Positions 44,421 through 52,629 of a stretch of 64,000 nt of DNA are shown piece by piece. The notes beneath the pieces were generated by a model that was given only the letters and a program-made list of their open reading frames with translations, had not been told where the DNA came from and searched no databases. The stretch covers positions 62,001-126,000 of the forward strand of contig NZ_JAASAD010000004.1 in NCBI RefSeq assembly GCF_012726175.1. The letters are read 5' to 3'. Source of the stretch: Micromonospora sp. HNM0581. GTDB lineage: Bacteria; Actinomycetota; Actinomycetes; Mycobacteriales; Micromonosporaceae. The position numbers were made by a program, and so were the translations under genes. Within the stretch, counting starts at the first letter, position 1. Every line of letters begins with the position of its first letter.

Positions 44421-45230
44421 ATGAGTGAGCTGTTTTCGGTGGCCGGCCGGGTGGCACTGGTCACGGGCGGCACCCAGGGGATCGGGCGGATGATCGCCCA
44501 GGGGTTCGTCGAGGCGGGCGCCCGGGTCTACCTCACCGCCCGGACCAAGTCCGACTGCGCGGACGTGGCCCAGGAACTGTCGGCTGACGGTGGCGACTGT
44601 GTCGCCATCCCCGCCGACCTGGCCGACGAGCAGGAATGCGTGCGCCTGGCCCGGGAGATCGCCGAACGCGAGGCGAAACTGGACATCCTGGTCAACAACG
44701 CCGGCACCGCCTGGACCGCGCCGGTCGACCAGTTCCCCGCCAGCGCCTGGGACAGCGTGCTCGATCTCGGTCTCAAGGCACCGTTGTTCCTGGTGCGAGA
44801 GCTGGCACCGCTGCTGCGGGCAGCCGGCACCGCCGAGAACCCGGCCCGCATCGTCAACATCGGTAGTGCCGACGCGCTGCGGGTACCGGAGATGCCGACG
44901 TACTCCGCAGCAGCGGCGAAGGCGGCGATCCATCACATCACCCGGATGCTCGCGCACGACTTCGCGCCGACGGTGACCGCGAACGTGATCGCGCCGGGCA
45001 GCTTCCCGTCCCGGATGATGGCCGGGGTACTCGAGGCGATGGGTGAGGAGATCGCCGCCGTGACTCCGTTGCAGCGCATCGGCCGGCCGGACGACATCGT
45101 GGGCACCGCCATCTACCTGTGCAGCCGCGCCGGGTCGTACGTGACCGGATCGGTGGTCACCGTCGATGGTGGCCTCTCCACCGCCCGGACCGGTTACGTA
45201 CCGGGCCGCTTCCTCACCGACGCACAGTAG
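44421..45230 (+). CDS. Short-chain dehydrogenase/reductase with displaced catalytic Tyr
   Basis: 269 aa, classical SDR of the RhlG/gluconate-dehydrogenase style: TGGTQGIG (about 14-21), NNAGTAW (about 91), IVNIGS with the catalytic Ser, and PG...TPLQRIGRPDDI. The expected YxxxK motif reads YSAAAAK, placing Tyr six rather than four residues before Lys, with Ala where Tyr belongs. Either the helix has a two-residue insertion or the enzyme lacks its acid/base. ATG 44421 with GGAGG 5 bases upstream; GTG 44409 is an alternative. Confidence 0.85.
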   Translation: MSELFSVAGRVALVTGGTQGIGRMIAQGFVEAGARVYLTARTKSDCADVAQELSADGGDCVAIPADLADEQECVRLAREIAEREAKLDILVNNAGTAWTAPVDQFPASAWDSVLDLGLKAPLFLVRELAPLLRAAGTAENPARIVNIGSADALRVPEMPTYSAAAAKAAIHHITRMLAHDFAPTVTANVIAPGSFPSRMMAGVLEAMGEEIAAVTPLQRIGRPDDIVGTAIYLCSRAGSYVTGSVVTVDGGLSTARTGYVPGRFLTDAQ

Positions 45231-45258
45231 TCAGGCGGACACGTGCCGGTGTTCGTCC

Positions 45259-45295
45259 GACGGGTGCCCCGCGCTTGCCGCGCGGGGCACCCGTC
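45259..45295. terminator. Bidirectional hairpin
   Basis: Perfect 16-bp stem GACGGGTGCCCCGCGC (45259-45274) with its complement (45280-45295), loop TTGCC, between the convergent stops at 45230 and 45302. Confidence 0.85.
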
Positions 45296-45301
45296 TTCCG
45301 G

Positions 45302-45667
45302 TCAGTCCTTCGGCTTCGGCGGCAGGTGCAGGCCGAACGCGAGCCCCTGGTTGTCCCGGCACTCGACGAACGCACCCCACTGCTCGGTCGGTGGGCGCAT
45401 CGGCTCCACCTCACCGCCGAGTTCGATCACGCGCTTCATCGCCGCGTCGATGTCGTCGACTGCGAAGTAGAGGTAGTGCTGCGGCGGCCCCGGGTCCCGG
45501 TGCAGACCGCCGGGGACCGTCGTCGTCCCGTCGGTCGCCTGCCCGGTGTCGATCGAACCACCGTGTTCCTGCGCCTGCACCTGCCAGCCGAACAGCTCGG
45601 CGAAGAACCGGCTGGCGACTGCCACGTCCGGGGTACCGAACTCGAAGTACGACAGATGTCCTGCCAC
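45302..45667 (-). CDS. VOC-fold small protein
   Basis: 121 aa. Glyoxalase-fold domain opening AGHLSYFEFGTPDVAVASRFFAELFGW, with DNQGLAFGLHLPP at the C terminus, like the family often annotated as extradiol-dioxygenase-like. GTG 45667 with AGGAGG 7 bases upstream fixes the start; the frame open to 45757 covers the shared promoter. It is divergent from the aldehyde dehydrogenase gene. Function cannot be assigned. Confidence 0.8.
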   Translation of the reverse strand: MAGHLSYFEFGTPDVAVASRFFAELFGWQVQAQEHGGSIDTGQATDGTTTVPGGLHRDPGPPQHYLYFAVDDIDAAMKRVIELGGEVEPMRPPTEQWGAFVECRDNQGLAFGLHLPPKPKD

Positions 45668-45730
45668 GACCCGACCTCCTGGTGTCCTCGATCCGGCGAT
45701 CCGCCACCACCCTCTGCGGTGGGGCTGCCT

Positions 45731-45767
45731 AACGCAACAAACTACACTAGGATTCAACGCAACATAC
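45731..45767 (-). promoter_or_regulatory. Two tandem cluster motifs in a divergent promoter
   Basis: AACGCAACAAAC (45731-45742) and AACGCAACATAC (45756-45767) are plus-strand direct repeats 25 bases apart; read on the minus strand they are GTTTGTTGCGTT and GTATGTTGCGTT, the two best copies of the cluster word. A TAGGAT -10 for the dehydrogenase (45748-45753) lies between them. This is the rightmost occurrence I see. Confidence 0.6.
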
Positions 45768-45819
45768 TCCGCTGACCGCTCCGCCCCGCGTGGTGCGCCG
45801 AGCCGGAAGAGGTCGTCAC

Positions 45820-47286
45820 GTGCCTGTCACCGCCGCCCCGACCGAACTCATCCCGGACACCGGCGTCCTCATCGGCGCCAGCCGGACGTCGGCCACCTCC
45901 GGTGGCGTCCACCGTCACGTCTACGCCGCCAACGGTCAGAGCACCGCCGAGGTGCCGCTCGGTGGCGCGGCTGAGATGGACGCCGCGGTCCGCGCCGCGG
46001 GTGCGGCGTCCGACGGCTGGCGGAACACCCCCGGCAACATCCGCCGCGACCTGCTGCTCCGCCTGGCCGAGCTGGTCGAACAGCACGCCACGGAACTCAT
46101 CGGGCTACAGACCCTGGAGAACGGCTGTCCCCGGCAGTTCGCGTCCAAGATGCCGGAGTTGGCGGTCGACCACCTACGCTACAACGCCGGCTGGGCCGAC
46201 AAGATCGGCGGCGAGGTCGTCCCCACCTGGCCGGTACGCGCCCTCGACTACACCCTCGACGAACCGTACGGCGTGGTCGCCGTGATCATTCCCTGGAACG
46301 GGCCGCTCGTCTCCGTCGCACAGATGCTGGCCCCGGCACTCGCGGCCGGCAACACGATCGTGCTGAAGCCGTCGGAGCTGGCACCGTTCACCGCCCTGCG
46401 GCTCGGGGAGCTGGCCCTGACGGCGGGTTTCCCACCCGGCGTGGTGAACGTGGTGCCGGGCGCGGCGGCCGGCGGTGCGGCGCTCGTCCGGCATCCAGGC
46501 GTCGACAAGGTGCACTTCACCGGCGGCGGCCCAACGGCCCGGAAGATCCTCGCCGACGCCGCGGAACGGCTCGTCCCCGTCGGGCTCGAACTGGGCGGCA
46601 AGTCCGCACACATGATCTTCGGTGACGCCGACGTCCGGATGGCGGCCCGGATGGCGATGAGCGGTGTGATCGCGCTGAGTGGTCAGGGCTGCGCCAACGG
46701 CACCCGCGTGCTGGCGCACTCCTCGGTCTACGACGAGGTGGTGCGCACCCTCACCGCGCGGCTGGCCCGGGTACCGGTCGGTGATCCCGCCGACGAGCGC
46801 ACGCTGATGGGGCCGGTGGTGAGCGCGGGCGCCTGCGAACGCATCCTCGGTGTCGTCGATCGGGCCCGAGACGAGGGGCAGGGCCGTCTCGTTTCCGGCG
46901 GAGAACGACTCGGTGGCGACCTCGGAGACGGCTACTTCATCGCTCCGACCGTCTTCGCCGACGTCGACCCGGCCAGCGAACTGGCCCAGGAGGAGATCTT
47001 CGGACCGGTGCTGGCCTGCACGCCGTTCGACACCGAGCAGGAGGCGCTGCAGCTGGCCAACGGCACCCGGTACGGCCTCGGGGCGTACGTGCACACCACC
47101 GACCTGCGCACGGCGCACCGGGTGAGCCGGGCGGTCGCGGCGGGAAGTGTCTGGGTCAACGGGGTGCCCGGTGTCCTACCCTCGACCCCGTTCGGTGGAG
47201 TACGGCAGAGCGGCTGGGGCCGCATCGGCGGCGAGGCCGGGGTACGCGAGTTCCTCCGGCCGAAGAACGTCTGGATCGCCACCTGA
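45820..47286 (+). CDS. NAD(P)-dependent aldehyde dehydrogenase
   Basis: 488 aa, full-length ALDH superfamily member. Catalytic Cys in SGQGCANGTR (about residue 290), general-base Glu in LELGGKSA (about 256), cofactor segment IIPWNGPL and the C-terminal NGVPGVLPSTPFGGVRQSG. All key residues are present. It would oxidise an aldehyde intermediate or shunt product to the acid. GTG 45820 with GAAGAGG 7 bases upstream. Last gene under the cluster motif. Confidence 0.9.
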   Translation: MPVTAAPTELIPDTGVLIGASRTSATSGGVHRHVYAANGQSTAEVPLGGAAEMDAAVRAAGAASDGWRNTPGNIRRDLLLRLAELVEQHATELIGLQTLENGCPRQFASKMPELAVDHLRYNAGWADKIGGEVVPTWPVRALDYTLDEPYGVVAVIIPWNGPLVSVAQMLAPALAAGNTIVLKPSELAPFTALRLGELALTAGFPPGVVNVVPGAAAGGAALVRHPGVDKVHFTGGGPTARKILADAAERLVPVGLELGGKSAHMIFGDADVRMAARMAMSGVIALSGQGCANGTRVLAHSSVYDEVVRTLTARLARVPVGDPADERTLMGPVVSAGACERILGVVDRARDEGQGRLVSGGERLGGDLGDGYFIAPTVFADVDPASELAQEEIFGPVLACTPFDTEQEALQLANGTRYGLGAYVHTTDLRTAHRVSRAVAAGSVWVNGVPGVLPSTPFGGVRQSGWGRIGGEAGVREFLRPKNVWIAT

Positions 47287-47329
47287 CCCCCGCGGGGCCG
47301 GTCACGGCGCCGTGGCCGGCCCGTGGGGG
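47287..47329. terminator. Long imperfect hairpin
   Basis: CCCCC (47287-47291) and GGGCCGG (47295-47301) pair with CCGGCCC (47316-47322) and GGGGG (47325-47329) around a CACGGCGCCGTG core. It fills the gap between the convergent stops at 47286 and 47330. Confidence 0.75.
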
Positions 47330-49141
47330 TCAGAGCCGCCAGGAACGGGCCGCCTCCTGCTCGGCCCACATCCGCGCGTATCGGCCTTCCCGGGCGAGCA
47401 GGTCGTCGTGCCGCCCGACCTCGACGACGCTGCCGTCGTCGAGGACGACGATCCGGTCCGCGTGCCGGATCGTCCCCAGCCGGTGCGCGACGACCAGCAC
47501 GGTACGGTCGCGGATCAGGCCGGACAACGCCTGTTGAACGTGCCGCTCGTTCGTGGCGTCCATCGCCGCCGTCGGCTCGTCCAGCAACACGATAGGCGCG
47601 TCCTTGAGAATGGCCCGGGCCAACGACAGCCGTTGCCGCTCACCCCCGGACAGGGTGGCTCCGCCCTCCCCCACCTGGGTGTCACCGCCCTGCGGCAACC
47701 GGGCGACGATCTCGTCCACCCGGGCCTGTGCCGCGGCCTGACGCACCTGATCGTCGGTGGCGCCGGGCCGACCGAAGCGGATGTTGTCCCAGACGGACTC
47801 GCTGAACAGGTAGCTGTCCTGGAAGACGACGGTCACCGCATCGAAGAGGGTTGCGGTGTCCATCTCCCGGATGTCGGTGCCGCCGATCCGGATGGTGCCG
47901 GAGTCAGGGGCGAAGAACTGCGCCAGCAGGTGCAGACAGGTGGTCTTACCGGCACCGCTGCTGCCGACGAGCGCGGTCACCGTGCCGGACGGCGCCTCGA
48001 AGCTGACGTCACGCAGAGCGGGCCTACTCGCGCCGGGGTACGTGTAGGAGACCCCCTCGAAGGCGACGTCGTGCCCCTGCGGAGCCCTGCCGCTGTGAAT
48101 CTCCGCCGGCACCGGCTCAGCCAGCAGGGCGCCGAGCCGGTCGACGGCCGCCTCCCCCACACGCAGGCTCTCGGTCTGCTCCCCCATCGCGCGGAGCGGG
48201 CCGTGGATACGCAGCGACAGCACCGCGAACACCAGGAAGGTGGCCGGTGCCAGGTCGCCACCGATCAGCAGGAAGGCGCCGACCAGGAGCACCACGGGCA
48301 GGCCCAGCTCGATGACGGTGAGGAACAGCACCAGCGGCACCACCAACCGGCTGACCAGCCCGGTGCTCGCGTCCCGGTGCCGCAGCAGGGCACGGGAGAG
48401 GCGGCCGGCCCGGTCCCCGGTGGCTCCGTGTGCCCGTGCGACGGCGATCCCGGAGACGTACTCCTGGAAGCGGGCAGCGGCCTGACCGCTTGCCTCGGCA
48501 CGCTCGGCGGCGAGTCGGGCGAAGGTGCGCTGTGACCACGCGTAGACCAGCATCGCCAGTGGGATGGTGGCCAGCGCTGCGAGACCCATCCGCCAGTCCT
48601 CCAGCAGCAGACCGACCGCGATCACGATCGGCAGCAGGGCCGCTCCGATGATGGTGGGAATCGCCCCGAACACCACCGGCTCCAGCTCGCTGAGGTGATG
48701 CGTGACGAGAGCGGTGAGGTCACCACTCTGCCGTCTGGTGTGGTAGCCCAGCGGCAACCGGCGCAGGTGCTCCAGAGCCCGAAGACGCAGATCCCCGAGG
48801 AGTTCGAAGGACGCCACCCAGCTCTGCCGTTGGGCGAGCAGATCGAAGCCGAACTGGCCGATCACTGCGGCCACCACGCCCAGACTCCACCACAGCACCT
48901 CGCGCTGGCTGATCTCCGGTCCGCCGAGGTTCGCCTCCCGCAACCGTTGCAGAACCACCACGAGCAGCCAGATCGGTATCGCGGTGCAGACCGCCGCCGC
49001 CATCCGGGCGGCGATGCCCCACAGTTGCTGGCGGCGCAGCCGCGGATCGGACAGCGACCACAGTCGCCGGATCAGGGCGATGGTGCGCCCGGCCACCGTG
49101 CCGGTCGACGGGCTGGCCGACGTCGACGTGTGGGTCGTCAT
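47330..49141 (-). CDS. ABC transporter, fused permease-ATPase (YbtQ/IrtB-like partner)
   Basis: 603 aa. Six-helix exporter-fold membrane domain (about 40-330) followed by an ATPase with GSSGAGKTT (Walker A), LSGGERQRLS (signature) and IVLLDEPTAAMD (Walker B). ATG 49141 overlaps the upstream stop (ATGA), so it forms a heterodimer with the protein at 49138-50928. Paired half-transporters of this fold import siderophores in Yersinia (YbtPQ) and mycobacteria (IrtAB), and a pair accompanies coelibactin genes as I recall. Export cannot be excluded. Confidence 0.85.
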   Translation of the reverse strand: MTTHTSTSASPSTGTVAGRTIALIRRLWSLSDPRLRRQQLWGIAARMAAAVCTAIPIWLLVVVLQRLREANLGGPEISQREVLWWSLGVVAAVIGQFGFDLLAQRQSWVASFELLGDLRLRALEHLRRLPLGYHTRRQSGDLTALVTHHLSELEPVVFGAIPTIIGAALLPIVIAVGLLLEDWRMGLAALATIPLAMLVYAWSQRTFARLAAERAEASGQAAARFQEYVSGIAVARAHGATGDRAGRLSRALLRHRDASTGLVSRLVVPLVLFLTVIELGLPVVLLVGAFLLIGGDLAPATFLVFAVLSLRIHGPLRAMGEQTESLRVGEAAVDRLGALLAEPVPAEIHSGRAPQGHDVAFEGVSYTYPGASRPALRDVSFEAPSGTVTALVGSSGAGKTTCLHLLAQFFAPDSGTIRIGGTDIREMDTATLFDAVTVVFQDSYLFSESVWDNIRFGRPGATDDQVRQAAAQARVDEIVARLPQGGDTQVGEGGATLSGGERQRLSLARAILKDAPIVLLDEPTAAMDATNERHVQQALSGLIRDRTVLVVAHRLGTIRHADRIVVLDDGSVVEVGRHDDLLAREGRYARMWAEQEAARSWRL

Positions 49142-50928
49142 GCGTGTGCTCCGCTCCGGTCGCCGCTGACTCCGAGACTCCATCGGGCACTGGTGGTGGC
49201 GTCGGCCCAGAGCCCGGCGTAGGTGCCGCCGGTTGCCAGCAGTTCGTCGTGCCGTCCAGTCTCGACCACCCGACCATCGCTCATCACCACGATCTGGTCG
49301 GCGTCGCGGACGGTGGTGAGCCGGTGGGCGATCACCAGCAGGGTCCGCCCGGCGGCGAGGTTCGCCACCGCCTCCTGGATCCAGAGCTCGTTCTCCGGGT
49401 CGGTGGAGGCGGTGGCCTCGTCGAGCACCACCACCGGTGCGTCCTTGAGCAGCGCGCGGGCGATCGACAGGCGTTGACGTTCACCGCCGGACAGCGTCGC
49501 GCCCCGCTCACCGACCACCGTGTCGTACCCCTGCGGCAGGGCCAGGATGAAGTCGTGGCAGCGGGCGGCGCGGGCCGCGCGCTGCACGGCCTCGTCGTCC
49601 AGGTCGGGTCGCCCGAGGGTAAGGTTGGCCCGGACGGTGTCGTGGAAGAGGAAGGGGTCCTGGAACACCACCGCGACGGTGTCCATCAGCTGGTCGACGG
49701 CCATCTCGCGGACGTCGACGCCACCCACGCGGACACTCCCGGCGGACACGTCGAAGAAGCGGGACACCAGACGGGCGACCGTGGTCTTACCCGAACCACT
49801 CGGGCCGACGATCGCGGTGACGCGGCCCGCCTCGGCCTTGATGGACACTCCGGTCAGCACGTCCCGGTCCGGATGGTAGGCGAACGAGACGTCGGTCAGC
49901 TCGACGGCCGGCTGACCCAGGGGCAGCCGTCGGCCGGTGTCCGGCAGTTCCGGGGTGTCCAGCAGCTTGGCGATCTCGTCGGTGCCGAACCGCACCTGGC
50001 GCAGCTGCGAACCGTAGCCGGTGAGTTTGGTCAACGGCGCGGTGTAGCCCAGGGACAGCAACAGGAACAGCAGCAGAGTGGGCAGGTCCACGGCGCCGTC
50101 ACGGTACAGCAGGAGGCCCACCGGCACGACCACCGCCGCGTTGGCCGCCATCACCGTGAAGTACGCCGCACCGCCCGGCAGGAAGGCTCTGCCCCACTGG
50201 GTTTCGGCGTCGACGTACCGTCGCACCGCGTCGGTGGCCCGGGCCACCGTGTCGGTCTGCCGGTTGAAGACCTTGACCGCCTTGATCCCATGCAGGAACT
50301 CGGTGACGGCCTGGTTCATGGCCATGCCCGCACCGTGCCACTGGGCGACCCAGGCACCGGAGCCGCGGGTGGCCCACCGCATGCCGAGCATCGCCAGCGG
50401 CACAACCGCCACCGCGGCCAGGGCCAACCGCCAGTCGATGACGAACAGCCACACGGTGGTGGCGGCGACCACGGTCAGCGCGGCCACCGCATCCGGCAGC
50501 ATGTGCGCGATGAAGACCTCGATCCGTTCGACGTCCTCCATCGCCAGTTTGCCGACACCGCCACTACCGCGACGGGTCACCTCACCAAGCGGGAGGACCC
50601 CGAGCCGTTCGGCGATGCGCTGGCGCAGTCGGTGGAGCAGGCGGTACGCGCTGATGTGACTGATCGCCAGCGCCCCGCCCATCAGGGCGGTGCCGGCCGC
50701 GATGGCGACCAGGGCAATCACGGCGTAGCGGATCAGGGCGTCACCGTCGGGGGTCGCTTCACTCACCAGCTCCACCGCGACCCGGTAGGCCATCAGGTAC
50801 GGCACGAGCTGGCACGCCACTGCCGCGACGGCGAGCAGCACAGCGGCGGCGAGCCGGCTTTGTTCCGAGCGCACCAGCGACCGGAGCAAGCCCCGACCCC
50901 CGGCAGCGGTCTCGGTCTCGGCGGCCAT
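49138..50928 (-). CDS. ABC transporter, fused permease-ATPase (YbtP/IrtA-like partner)
   Basis: 596 aa. Membrane domain about 20-320, including a GKLAMEDVERIEVFIAHMLPD stretch near residue 125 of a kind I associate with the siderophore-type half transporters. ATPase motifs are GPSGSGKTT, LSGGERQRLS and VVLDEATASTD. ATG 50928 is used; the open frame continues to 51405, but the extra part crosses the promoter and the start of the secreted-protein gene. First gene of the two-gene transporter operon. Confidence 0.85.
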   Translation of the reverse strand: MAAETETAAGGRGLLRSLVRSEQSRLAAAVLLAVAAVACQLVPYLMAYRVAVELVSEATPDGDALIRYAVIALVAIAAGTALMGGALAISHISAYRLLHRLRQRIAERLGVLPLGEVTRRGSGGVGKLAMEDVERIEVFIAHMLPDAVAALTVVAATTVWLFVIDWRLALAAVAVVPLAMLGMRWATRGSGAWVAQWHGAGMAMNQAVTEFLHGIKAVKVFNRQTDTVARATDAVRRYVDAETQWGRAFLPGGAAYFTVMAANAAVVVPVGLLLYRDGAVDLPTLLLFLLLSLGYTAPLTKLTGYGSQLRQVRFGTDEIAKLLDTPELPDTGRRLPLGQPAVELTDVSFAYHPDRDVLTGVSIKAEAGRVTAIVGPSGSGKTTVARLVSRFFDVSAGSVRVGGVDVREMAVDQLMDTVAVVFQDPFLFHDTVRANLTLGRPDLDDEAVQRAARAARCHDFILALPQGYDTVVGERGATLSGGERQRLSIARALLKDAPVVVLDEATASTDPENELWIQEAVANLAAGRTLLVIAHRLTTVRDADQIVVMSDGRVVETGRHDELLATGGTYAGLWADATTSARWSLGVSGDRSGAHA

Positions 50929-50981
50929 CGCCCCCACCCCATCTCGTCGACGGCTGACCCGCGCCGGACCAGCAGGAAACG

Positions 50982-51012
50982 CAATGGTAGTCGTTGTCGG
51001 CAGTGCGGTGAA
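50982..51012 (-). promoter_or_regulatory. Transporter promoter with degenerate Zur/Fur-like dyad
   Basis: Minus strand: TTCACC (51007-51012), 17-base spacer, TACCAT (50984-50989). The -10 is covered by CAACGACTACCATTG (50982-50996), an imperfect dyad with CAA/TTG ends that resembles degenerate Zur or Fur family boxes. Zur control of coelibactin genes is established in Streptomyces; here it is only a suggestion. Confidence 0.35.
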
Positions 51013-51183
51013 GGTCCTTCCGCACACGTGTCGTGGCCCGAGCGGCAGCCCGCGACCACCGCACGGACCAGGCGCGGCGGAGATCAGACCAGTTGCAGCG
51101 GAGCAGCCGCGCGGAGGTTGTTCGACGCCGATTGAACCGACCCGGCACCGCCGACCGTATGTCCTGGGCGAAGGGAGTGGCCC

Positions 51184-51972
51184 ATGAAGCGCCTGACCCC
51201 GTTGCTCACCCTCCTGTCGGGGGCGGTGACGGCTGCCGTGCTGTTCACGATGAGTGCACAGGCATCCCCGCCGGGCACCCAATCCGTGGCCGGTGGTGGA
51301 CCACCGGTTACCACGCCGGCACCGCCGGCTGATGTGGAGGCTGATGCCGACGTCGAGGTGGACCCTGATGCGGTCACACCCGAAGCTGACCTGGACGACG
51401 CCCAACGACCGGCCGGAACGTCACCGCCCACCGATCCTGACGCCTCATCGGCCGGTACCGAGGTGACATCGGTCGAACAGAACTGGATCGGTGAGCTCGA
51501 GAACGGGGCCACCATCGCCATCACCGTCAACAACGGCGAAGCCGAGGCGTACGTCTGCGACGGCAAGGAGATGGAACTGTGGCTGTCCGGCAGCGTCCGC
51601 GACGGCAAGATCGAGCTGACCGGCAAAGATGCGAAGCTGACCGGCATCATCCGGGGCGACAGTGCCTCCGGTGAGATGGTCGTCGGCGTACGGCGTTGGA
51701 AGTTCACCGCCCGACCCGACGACACCTCGACCGAGGATGCGGTGGTGAAGTCCGGTGCGGGTATCGCCACGACGATCTACCGGGTGACCGACGAATCCCG
51801 GAAGGCCGGCTTCGACGGAGGCTGGATCATGTTGCCCGACGGCACCCAGATCGGCATCGTCACCTGGGACGGCAAGCCCATCGCCGCACCACCGTTGGAC
51901 CCCGCCTTCACCAGCACCGTGGTCAACGGGGTGACCCTCGTCGCCGAACCGGTAGTCCCCGGGGCACGGTGA
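51184..51972 (+). CDS. Secreted or lipid-free exported protein of unknown function
   Basis: 262 aa. A Sec-type signal peptide (MKRLTPLLTLLSGAVTAAVLFTMSAQA, cleavage after about residue 27), a Pro/Asp/Ala-rich linker to about residue 95, then a beta-rich domain (WIGELENGATIAITVNNGEAE onward) with a single Cys. No family recognised. The stop overlaps the ATG of the next gene (TGATG), so it is tied to the membrane protein and Rieske protein downstream. Divergent from the ABC operon. Confidence 0.75.
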   Translation: MKRLTPLLTLLSGAVTAAVLFTMSAQASPPGTQSVAGGGPPVTTPAPPADVEADADVEVDPDAVTPEADLDDAQRPAGTSPPTDPDASSAGTEVTSVEQNWIGELENGATIAITVNNGEAEAYVCDGKEMELWLSGSVRDGKIELTGKDAKLTGIIRGDSASGEMVVGVRRWKFTARPDDTSTEDAVVKSGAGIATTIYRVTDESRKAGFDGGWIMLPDGTQIGIVTWDGKPIAAPPLDPAFTSTVVNGVTLVAEPVVPGAR

Positions 51973-52604
51973 TGTCCCAGCACCGAAACGGCGGGGCACG
52001 CACCGTGCCCCGCCGGGCACCCGAGCCCACCGTCGAGGTGCTCCGCGACTTCGACGGCCCGCCGCCGAGTGTCCCGAGACAGGGAACCTCACTGCTGGTG
52101 CCGCTTGTCGTCGGGGCCGCGGTGGCGGTGGCGCTCGGTGTCTACGGGCGCACCCACACCCCCACCGGTATCGCGGTCAACGTCGCCGGTTTCTCCTCAC
52201 CTTTGACGGTGAAGGTCTGGCTCGGCACCGGTGCGGCGTTCTTCGCCGTCATCCAGTTGCTCTCCGCGCTGGCCATGTGGGGTCGGCTGGGCGGGCTGTC
52301 GCCGTCCTGGGCCGGTCCGGCGCACCGCTGGTCAGGGCGGATCGCGTTCCTGCTCACGGTACCGGTCGCGGTGCACTGTCTGTACGCGCTCGGCTTCGCC
52401 GACTACGACACCCGTACGCTGCTGCACTCCCTGCTGGGCTGCTTTTTCTTCGGGACGTTCGCCACGAAGATGCTGACGCTACCCAAGCGGGGTCTCGCCG
52501 GGTGGGTGCTGCCCACCGTCGGCGGGGTCGTGTTCGTCGCCCTGATCGGTGTCTTCCTGACTTCTTCGGTCTGGTACTTCACCACGTTCGGCGTCCAGTT
52601 CTGA
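51972..52604 (+). CDS. Five-helix membrane protein (DUF6529-like, cytochrome-b-like)
   Basis: 210 aa. About five transmembrane helices after a 40-residue cytoplasmic tail. His residues occur in AHRWSGR, VAVHCLYALGF and LLHSLLG, spaced as in small b-type cytochrome or ferric-reductase-like proteins, so heme binding is possible. I recall this family (DUF6529) beside Rieske proteins in streptomycetes. Translationally coupled to the upstream gene and 25 bases before the Rieske gene. Confidence 0.7.
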   Translation: MSQHRNGGARTVPRRAPEPTVEVLRDFDGPPPSVPRQGTSLLVPLVVGAAVAVALGVYGRTHTPTGIAVNVAGFSSPLTVKVWLGTGAAFFAVIQLLSALAMWGRLGGLSPSWAGPAHRWSGRIAFLLTVPVAVHCLYALGFADYDTRTLLHSLLGCFFFGTFATKMLTLPKRGLAGWVLPTVGGVVFVALIGVFLTSSVWYFTTFGVQF

Positions 52605-52629
52605 TTCCCGGAAAGGCAAGGCACCTCGA

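Noticed and set aside
12536..45230. Reading the missing catalytic residues as a decaying cluster
   Set aside because: All affected genes have full-length frames, good start sites and overlapping operon structure; no frameshift or premature stop was seen. Repurposing fits better than decay, though it is not proven.
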